Below, piece after piece: positions 57,936-64,000 of a DNA stretch of 64,000 nt (positions within the stretch are counted from its first letter, which is position 1; every line of letters begins with the position of its first letter). A program made the position numbers and the translations under genes. Source of the stretch: Pilimelia anulata (GTDB lineage: Bacteria; Actinomycetota; Actinomycetes; Mycobacteriales; Micromonosporaceae); assembly GCF_014647895.1 (NCBI RefSeq), contig NZ_BMQB01000010.1, positions 134,057 through 198,056 of the forward strand. The letters are read 5' to 3'. The notes beneath the pieces are model-generated. The model was not told the DNA's origin, did no database searches, and saw only the letters and a program-made list of their open reading frames with translations.

Positions 57936-59177
57936 TCAGCCCGCGACCGGCAGCGCGCTGCCCTTCGCGTACTCCGCCCAGCTCGTGTTCCAGTCCGTCC
58001 AGCCGTTGCCCTGCTGGAGTCGCACCTCGGTACCCCGGATCGTCACCACGTCGCCGATCTTCGTCTGGTCGAACAGCCACTTCGCGTTCGCCGGCGACAG
58101 GTTGACGCAGCCGTGGGACACGTTGCGCTTGCCCTGGTCGGCCACCGACCACGGCGCCGAGTGGATGAACTCGCCGCCCCAGGTCAGCCGCTGCGCCCAG
58201 TCGATCTTGGTGACGTACGCCTCGTCCGGGCTCAGCTCGTCCCGGGTGTCGAACACCGTCTTCGGCAGCCTGTCCATGATCAGCATCGTGCCGGTGGACG
58301 TCGGCGTCTTCGGCTTGCCCAGGCTGACCGGCATCTTGCGGACGACCCGGCCGTTCTTGGTCACCGTCATCGACTTGGTCTTGTTGTCGACCGTCATGAT
58401 CAGCGAGGCGCCGATGGTGAGCCGCACGCTGAGGTCGTTGCCGCCGTACCAGCCGCCGCCCAGCGACAGCCCGCGCGTCGCCACCCGGTACGTGACCCGG
58501 GTGCCGGCCCTCCAGTAGACCTTGGGCCGGTAGTGCACGTTCTGGCCGTCCTGCCAGCTCCACGTGCCGACCTGGGCCGGGCTGGCGGTCACGGTCATCC
58601 GGCGCTGCACGTCGTCGCGCCGCGCCTCCGGGATGGCCCGGCCGAACCGGATCATCAGCGGCATCCCCACGCCGACCACCGCGCCGTCGCCGAGGTGGCT
58701 GCTGGCGTTGACCAGCGTCGCGGGCTGCCGCATCACGGTGAACGCGGAGTCGGCGGTCGCGGTCTTGCCGTCGGCGCCGGTGGCGGTCACGGTGGCGGTG
58801 TACTTCGTACCCCAGCGCAGCGGCGCGCTGGGCACCCAGCGCTTGCCGTCCGCGGTGAGCTTGCCCGGAACGGCCCGCCCGGTACCGTCGACCACCGCGA
58901 CCTCGGCCCTGTCGGCCTGTTCGGTGGTGAAGCTGACCGCCATGATCGGCTGGACGTCCGTGGCGTCGGCCGCGGGCGCGGTGACCGCGGCCGCCAACTG
59001 CGGCCCCTGCGGCACGGCCGGGTCGCCGGCCCCCGTACCGCCCTCGCCGCCCTTGCCCCGGCAGCCGGCGAGCCCGGCGGCGAGCACGCCGACCAGCGCC
59101 ACGGCGACCACGCGCCGGACGGACCGCGCCGGACCACGTCCGCCGGTCGATTCACCCCGAACCCCGCTGGTGCGCAT
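57936..59177 (-). CDS. L,D-transpeptidase lipoprotein (first)
   Basis: L,D-transpeptidases make 3-3 peptidoglycan crosslinks or attach proteins to the wall. The 413-residue protein has a lipoprotein signal with lipobox LAAGLAGC, two Ig-like domains (TVTATGADGKTATADSAF, TVTASPAQVGTW) as in LdtMt2, and a YkuD catalytic domain with HSAPWSVADQG and SHGCVNLSPANAKWLF holding the His and nucleophile Cys. GAGGAG lies 3 nt before ATG 59177. The next gene upstream encodes a paralogue. Confidence 0.94.
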   Translation of the reverse strand: MRTSGVRGESTGGRGPARSVRRVVAVALVGVLAAGLAGCRGKGGEGGTGAGDPAVPQGPQLAAAVTAPAADATDVQPIMAVSFTTEQADRAEVAVVDGTGRAVPGKLTADGKRWVPSAPLRWGTKYTATVTATGADGKTATADSAFTVMRQPATLVNASSHLGDGAVVGVGMPLMIRFGRAIPEARRDDVQRRMTVTASPAQVGTWSWQDGQNVHYRPKVYWRAGTRVTYRVATRGLSLGGGWYGGNDLSVRLTIGASLIMTVDNKTKSMTVTKNGRVVRKMPVSLGKPKTPTSTGTMLIMDRLPKTVFDTRDELSPDEAYVTKIDWAQRLTWGGEFIHSAPWSVADQGKRNVSHGCVNLSPANAKWLFDQTKIGDVVTIRGTEVRLQQGNGWTDWNTSWAEYAKGSALPVAG

Positions 59178-59350
59178 CGGCTCCTCACCCATCCACGGCC
59201 GAACCCAGCGGGGGCGGCCCTGGTCGGGCGGCCCGGGCGGGGCGGTGACGCTGCGGGGGCGGATGCCCCCGCGCACCATGGTGCCTCACGCATGCCAGGA
59301 CTGACATGCCGTGCGGGTGAGGTGCGGCCGAACCGACCCGGCCCGCACCG

Positions 59351-60610
59351 TCACAATCGGGGGCTAACCGGCCGAATTGAGTCTCGGGAGTCATCCTTTC
59401 GGTCAGCTTTCCGGAGGGTGTCCGGAATGGGAAGGGCGCTGCCCCGGACGTACCGCGCCCAGGGCTGGTCCCACGCGGTCCACCCGTTACCGTCCGTGAT
59501 CTTGCGCTCGGTCCCGCGGACGGCCACCGGGTCGCCGACGAGGGTCTGCCCGAACAGCCAGGCGGCGTTGCCGGGCGCGAGGTTCACGCAGCCGTGCGAG
59601 ACGTTCCGGTACCCCTGGTCGCCGACCGACCACGGCGCCGAGTGGATGAACTCCCCGCCCCAGGTCAGCCGCTGCGCATACTGGATCCGCGTCCGGTACC
59701 CCTCGCCCGCCGGCAGCTCGTCCATCGTGTCGAAGATCGTCGAAGCGGCCTTCTCCATCACCACGAGCGTCCCGCTGGACGAGGGCGTACTCGGCTTGCC
59801 CAGGCTGACGGCCATCGTCCGGACCACCCGCCCGTCCCGCCGCACGCTGAGCTTCTTGGTCCGGTTGTCGACGGCCAGCTCCAGCTTCCGCCCGATCCGC
59901 ACGGTGGCCCGCCGGTCGACGGTGCCGTACCGCCCGTTGGACAGCTTCATCCCGGCCAGCCCGAGCCGCACCGACAGCGTGGTCCCCGGCCGCCAGTAGG
60001 CCGGCGGCCGGTAGAACGCCTGCGACCCGTCCGCCACCCAGTGCCACACGCCGGGCTGCGCGGGCGCACTGGTGACGAACAGCCGCCGCTGCACCGCGGC
60101 CCGGTCCCGCTGCGGCACACCGGGGATGAACTCGGCGACCACCGGCATCGCCACCCCGTAGGTGTTCCCGCTGAACAGGTACAGCCCGCTGCCCAGCTCC
60201 TGCCCGCCGGCCCGCTTCGCGGTGCTGAAGGTCGTCCGCGCGGTCGCCGTCCGCCCGTCGCCCGCCGCGGCGGTCACGGTCGCGGTGTAGGTGCGGCCGT
60301 ACGCCAGCGGCGCCCCCGGCACCCACGTCCCGCCCTCGGGGCGCAGCGCCCCGGCGACGACCCGCCCGGTGTCGTCGGTCATCCGCACGCTGCGTACGGT
60401 CCCGCCGACCACCCTGGTACCGATCTCGGCACTGATCGGCACGTCAACGGCCCGCGCGGCCGGCGCGGTGACGACCACGGCGAGCGGCTCCACGCTCGGG
60501 CTCGGAGGCGTGAAGGCCACGCCGGTACCGCCGCCCTCCCGGCACCCCGAGAGCAGCAGGGTGGCGACGAGCAGCGCACCCGCGCTCGTCCGACTCCGTC
60601 GGTGGATCAT
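59351..60610 (-). CDS. L,D-transpeptidase lipoprotein (second)
   Basis: A 419-residue paralogue of the adjacent L,D-transpeptidase with the same layout: lipobox LLLSGC near residue 22, two Ig-like domains, and a YkuD domain with HSAPWSVGDQG and SHGCVNLAPGNAAWLF. The C-terminus has an extra polar tail (LRKADRKDDSRDSI). 173 nt separates the two genes, so each may have its own promoter. The pair looks like a tandem duplication that has since diverged. Confidence 0.94.
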   Translation of the reverse strand: MIHRRSRTSAGALLVATLLLSGCREGGGTGVAFTPPSPSVEPLAVVVTAPAARAVDVPISAEIGTRVVGGTVRSVRMTDDTGRVVAGALRPEGGTWVPGAPLAYGRTYTATVTAAAGDGRTATARTTFSTAKRAGGQELGSGLYLFSGNTYGVAMPVVAEFIPGVPQRDRAAVQRRLFVTSAPAQPGVWHWVADGSQAFYRPPAYWRPGTTLSVRLGLAGMKLSNGRYGTVDRRATVRIGRKLELAVDNRTKKLSVRRDGRVVRTMAVSLGKPSTPSSSGTLVVMEKAASTIFDTMDELPAGEGYRTRIQYAQRLTWGGEFIHSAPWSVGDQGYRNVSHGCVNLAPGNAAWLFGQTLVGDPVAVRGTERKITDGNGWTAWDQPWARYVRGSALPIPDTLRKADRKDDSRDSIRPVSPRL

Positions 60611-60819
60611 GTTCTAGCCCTTCCGGTACTGCACACGGGTCGGACGCCGCCCCGGTTCGGCTCGCCCGCCGGCGGGGGAGTGCCGGGTTTGCGTGCATAT
60701 TCTCGGATGTGCCGGTTCGCGGGGATCCGTCGACGCGCCCGATCGATGCCAAGCGGTGACCGCGTACCGAGTGGGGCCGGGTTCGGGTGGCGTGTTAGGG
60801 TTTCCGACGTTGTCAGCGA

Positions 60820-60892
60820 GCGCCGCTAGCTCAACTGGCAGAGCAGCGGACTCTTAATCCGCGGGTTCGGGGTTCGAGTCCCTGGCGGCGCA
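60820..60892 (+). tRNA. tRNA-Lys (anticodon CTT)
   Basis: Acceptor GCGCCGC/GCGGCGC, anticodon stem GCGGA/TCCGC with loop CTCTTAA (anticodon CTT), T arm CGGGG TTCGAGT CCCTG. 73 nt; CCA not encoded. Sequence beyond its 3' end differs in character from the rest of the window and starts with a truncated gene, so this tRNA is a likely integration site. Confidence 0.96.
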
Positions 60893-60900
60893 CAGATGTG

Positions 60901-60947
60901 AACAGGCCCTGAACTGGGAAAACTCCCACGGTCAGGGCCTGTTTTTT
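60901..60947 (+). terminator. Terminator after tRNA-Lys
   Basis: AACAGGCCCTGA (60901-60912) pairs perfectly with TCAGGGCCTGTT (60932-60943), followed by TTTT. It starts 8 nt after the tRNA. Confidence 0.88.
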
Positions 60948-60962
60948 GTCACATGTGGATCC

Positions 60963-62594
60963 TTGTGTGATCGACGGTCGGCCGACGACGCCGGCCTGGC
61001 GCTGGTCGACCACGCACCCACCACCGCCGGCCGGGACACCACGGCCGCGGTTGTCCCCGCGCTGCTGGCCACGCCGATGCCGGTCGCCGTCGCCGCCGAC
61101 GGCACCGACATCAGCCTCTACCAGCTCCCCGGCCACGGCACCGCCCTCACCGGAGACGGCGCGGACAACGCCGCCCGCGCGGTCATCGCCGCCGCGCTGA
61201 CCACCAACCCCCACGACCATCCGACCTTCCGCAAGCCAATGGTCGTCACCACCCGCGCCACCCTGACCAGGCTCCTGCCAGCCGGGGCCGCGCACCAGCT
61301 CGCCGCCGGGCGGCAGGTGTTCGACCACGACGACCACCTCCACGTCTTCGCCGACAATGCGGCAGCCATCGCGGACCTGGAAGCCTCGATCATCACCCGA
61401 CGCCGGCAGCTCGAACACGCGATCCACGCCCACAACCCGCCGATCGACATCGCCGACGTCAACCGCCGCTTCGACCTGGACGAGCCGACCCCGCCCTACG
61501 TACTGGTCCTCGACGCCGACCCCGCCCACGACGCCAGACTGCGGGCCGCCACCGCCGACCGGCACACCCTGCACCTGCACCCGGTCATCCTCGGCGCCAG
61601 CGACCCCATGACCACCTACCCCATCGCCGCCGACGGCACCAGCCTCGACCCCAGCCCCGGACCGGCCGCGCCCGCACGGTGGGCGACCACGACCGCCGAC
61701 GACCTCGCTGCGGTCTTCCACCTCGCCGGTGAGACGCTGCCCGGCCCGGAAGACGGCACCGACTTCGAAACCGACCCGCCGCCCGCACCGCCGGTCCCGG
61801 CCGTCACTGCTCCGGTACCCGGCCCCGATGCCGCCCCACCGGTGCAGTTGTACGTCCTGGGACCGGCCAGCCTCGCCACCACCAACGCCGGACCGATCAC
61901 CAGCGGCGTACGGTCCGGCTCCTACGCCCTACTCGCCCTGCTCGCCGTACGGCCCAACGGCTGCACCCTGGACGAGCTGACCGACGCGCTACACCCCGAC
62001 ATCGAGCCAGCCAACGCCGCCAAGCGGGTCCGCACCGACATCAACAGCCTGCGCGGCGTCCTACGCACCGCCACCGGCAGAGCCGAGTCGGGCGGCTTCG
62101 TCATCCACGAAAACGGCCGCTACCGCATCGACCCCGACACCATCGGCGTCGACCTCTGGCAGATGCTCACCGCCATCACCGACGCCAACAACGCCGCCGA
62201 CGACCGCACCGCCCTGCAGGCACTACAGCAAGCAGCCGACCTCTACCGCGGCGACTTCGCCACCGGCATCGACCGCGCCTGGGCCCTCGACCAAGCCACC
62301 ACCCACCGCCACCAGCACCTCAACGTCCTGACCCGGATCGCCGAAATCCTCGAAGCCGACGAACCAGAGCAGGCCATCGCGGTGCTGGAACGGGCTATCG
62401 ACGCTGATCCCGTCAACGAGGAGCTGTACCAGCGGCTCATCCGCATCCACGGACGCCAAGACCACCCCGACCTCGCCCGCCGCACCTACGCCCTCCTGGA
62501 GAACCGCCTCAGCGACCTCGGCATGGCCGAGCCCAGCGAAGCCACGCGGCGCGTGCTGCACCGCCAACTCCAGGCCCACCGCCGCGCTGGATAG
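60963..62594 (+). pseudogene. 5'-truncated BTAD/SARP-type regulator
   Basis: The open frame covers 543 codons but starts only with a TTG, without ribosome binding site or promoter, 15 nt after the tRNA-Lys terminator. Its C-terminal 230 residues contain an OmpR-like winged helix (LLALLAVRPNGCTLDELTDALHPD, AAKRVRTDINSLRGVLR) and a bacterial transcriptional activator domain with TPR helices (LQQAADLYRGDFATGIDRAWALDQ, NEELYQRLIRIHGRQDH). Known relatives are about 1000 residues with N-terminal membrane segments, often LysM, and are common on actinobacterial mobile elements. The missing N-terminus suggests a remnant; a short functional form is not excluded. Confidence 0.65.
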
Positions 62595-62642
62595 CAGCGC
62601 ACACCGGCGCAGCGACCACCGCGACGTGGGAGCATTGCGGAC

Positions 62643-63422
62643 ATGGATCTCGGTCTGCGCGGTCGCCCAATGTTGGTCACCGGCGGGAGTCGCGGATTGG
62701 GCCGGGCGACCGCGGAGCTACTCGCCGGGCAGGGCTGCCCGATCGCTATCTGCGCGCGCGAGGAGCGCGCACTCCTGGAAGCCAGCCGGGCGATGCGCGA
62801 GTCGCACGAGGTTGAGGTCTTCTCCCGAGCGGTCGATGTCACCGATCACGGCGCGCTGGCGCGGTTCGTGGCCGACGCCGCAGACGCGTTGGGTGGCCTG
62901 CAGGGCGTCGTCGCCAACGCGGGCGGCAACGTGGGGCGAAGCCTGTTGGACAGCGAACCGGACGACTGGGCAACCACGCTCGATCTGAACGTCGTCCACG
63001 CCGCGACGGTGACCAGGGCGGCGGTGCCGCATCTCGCTAACGGGGGCGGCGGGTCGGTTGTCCTAGTGGCCTCGATCTCGGGCTGGAAGCCGTCACCGCC
63101 GGCTCAGTACGCGGCGGCGAAGGCGGCGTTGATCCACATGGCTGCCGGATTGAGCAGGGAACTCGCCCCGCACGGAGTGCGGGTGAACGCGGTAAGCCCC
63201 GGTTCGATGCTGATTCCCGGCGGTGGTTGGGACCGGATGCGGCAGCGCGACCCGGAGCAGTTCGACAAGTTTGTTGCCGAGTTTCCGCAAGGTCGGTTGG
63301 TGGATCCATCGGAGGTGGCGCGGGTGATCGCGTTCCTGATCAGTCCGCTTGCTGCGGCTGTCAGCGGAGTGAACCTGCCGGTAGACGGCGCACAGAACGC
63401 CCCCAGCGCCCGCGGCTACTGA
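62643..63422 (+). CDS. SDR family oxidoreductase
   Basis: A 259-residue classical short-chain dehydrogenase/reductase. NAD(P) binding TGGSRGLG at residues 13-20, NAGG for the adenine region, catalytic Ser in VASISGWK, YAAAK with the active Tyr and Lys, and PGSM after them. FabG-like members act on 3-ketoacyl or other keto groups; the substrate here is unknown. Codon and base composition are less extreme than in the core genes, consistent with transfer. It begins 48 nt after the truncated BTAD gene. Confidence 0.9.
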   Translation: MDLGLRGRPMLVTGGSRGLGRATAELLAGQGCPIAICAREERALLEASRAMRESHEVEVFSRAVDVTDHGALARFVADAADALGGLQGVVANAGGNVGRSLLDSEPDDWATTLDLNVVHAATVTRAAVPHLANGGGGSVVLVASISGWKPSPPAQYAAAKAALIHMAAGLSRELAPHGVRVNAVSPGSMLIPGGGWDRMRQRDPEQFDKFVAEFPQGRLVDPSEVARVIAFLISPLAAAVSGVNLPVDGAQNAPSARGY

Positions 63423-63477
63423 CCGACCTTTGTCGCAGGTGTGTGTCAGGGCCGATGGGATTCTCGCCAAGCAGGAA

Positions 63478-63510
63478 GGTGGCCGGTCACGCAGCATGTG
63501 ACCGGCCACC
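63478..63510. terminator. Bidirectional terminator between the SDR gene and the secreted protein gene
   Basis: GGTGGCCGGTCAC (63478-63490) pairs perfectly with GTGACCGGCCACC (63498-63510) across a 7-nt loop between two convergent genes. Confidence 0.8.
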
Positions 63511-63530
63511 CTCAGGCGAATTCGCCGCGC

Positions 63531-63923
63531 TCAGCGTCGGTGAACCACAAACTTGAACGGCTTGCTGCGGGGACTCCGCCCGCTGCCGTGCACCGTCCAC
63601 GCCACCATCGTGTTCTGACCGGCCTTGGTGAGCGTGATCGTGAACTCAACCCTTGGGTTCAGACCCCCCGCGTGCTCGGTGTGCTCAGGCCCACCGTTGA
63701 GCGACCAGATGTAGGCGTCAGGCCGGCCCCTAGTACCCTTGGCGATGGTGAATTCCGCCGTGTCGCCGACCTTCTTGTGCTTCGGTCCAGGCCCGAAACC
63801 ATCAGCAGTGATCGTTGGCGGATTCAACTGCCGCGGGGCCGCTGTAGCGGCTGCCGGGACCGTCAATGGCGCAGCGATGGCCAGGCAAGTGGCCAGCACA
63901 ATACGGTGTCGGGACTGGTTCAC
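63531..63923 (-). CDS. Small secreted protein, Ig-like, unknown function
   Basis: A 130-residue secreted protein. The signal peptide (basic VNQSRHRIVL, hydrophobic core, cleavage near VPAAATAAP) is followed by an all-β domain with a single Ig-like pattern (GDTAEFTIAKGTRGRPDAYIWSLNGG in parts, VEFTITLTKAGQNTMVAW). It has no cysteine in the mature part and no anchor. GTG 63923 has AGGAG 5 nt upstream, which decides the start. Base composition is lower in G+C than the core of the window. Role unknown. Confidence 0.7.
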   Translation of the reverse strand: MNQSRHRIVLATCLAIAAPLTVPAAATAAPRQLNPPTITADGFGPGPKHKKVGDTAEFTIAKGTRGRPDAYIWSLNGGPEHTEHAGGLNPRVEFTITLTKAGQNTMVAWTVHGSGRSPRSKPFKFVVHRR

Positions 63924-64000
63924 ATGAACTCCTATGGGGCGTGTGGCAGACAAGTGATCCGCTTCCCACCTTACTGACGACACCGCGCGGAGTAACTGTC

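Noticed and set aside
60893..63983. A second attachment site matching the tRNA-Lys 3' end
   Set aside because: I looked for a repeat of the T-arm and acceptor sequence in the remaining 3 kb and saw none. The element boundary, if any, lies outside the window.

Overview
The window is a 64 kb piece of a very GC-rich actinobacterial chromosome. Five signs point to a mycelial, sporulating actinomycete, most likely of the Micromonosporaceae or a near relative: strong G/C bias at third codon positions, many GTG starts, many genes whose start codon lies 6-8 nt after a TAnnnT -10 box without a ribosome binding site, the prfB-ftsE-ftsX-smpB-ssrA order, and a SapB/AmfS-type lanthipeptide cluster. The assignment to family is inference.

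1-11 kb: a PadR regulator, then translation, division and rescue genes (prfB, ftsEX, a coiled-coil M23 protein, smpB and tmRNA), with a membrane protein carrying SRPBCC and CBM2-like domains whose 3' end overlaps the tmRNA gene. 11-22 kb: core metabolism (YqgE, tRNA-Ala, ctaD, the pncB-pncA NAD salvage pair, clpS-DUF2017, and murI / cAMP-phosphodiesterase-like MBL protein / rph / rdgB). 22-31 kb: a toxin-antitoxin-like pair, then a six-gene histidine utilisation operon led by an RpiR regulator. Five catabolic genes follow, each overlapping the next by 4 nt, with an M20 amidohydrolase where hutG would be expected.

31-42 kb: a MOSC protein, an AraC regulator and two secreted proteases (S1 and M43). 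These face a class III lanthipeptide locus on the minus strand (LanKC, 48-aa SapB-like precursor, two ABC half-transporters). Upstream of it lies a tRNA with anticodon UAG but a short variable loop. 42-53 kb: a peroxiredoxin, a cobalt/nickel ECF transporter (cbiMNQO-like), then an envelope redox and copper module: ECF sigma factor, MauE-like protein, DsbA-like thioredoxin and a membrane protein on the minus strand; a zinc-finger anti-sigma-like protein, CopC-CopD fusion and YcnI on the plus strand.

53-64 kb: a 1209-residue membrane-anchored repeat protein, a 530-nt intergenic region with three hairpins that share one loop sequence, orn, tRNA-His, two L,D-transpeptidase lipoproteins, and tRNA-Lys. 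Beyond tRNA-Lys lie a 5'-truncated BTAD regulator, an SDR oxidoreductase and a small secreted protein. That end looks like the worn remnant of an element integrated at tRNA-Lys.

The candidates most worth following are the SapB-like locus with its Gly/His-rich leader, the triple hairpin array before orn, the odd tRNA, the hut operon without hutG, and the ssrA/CDS overlap.
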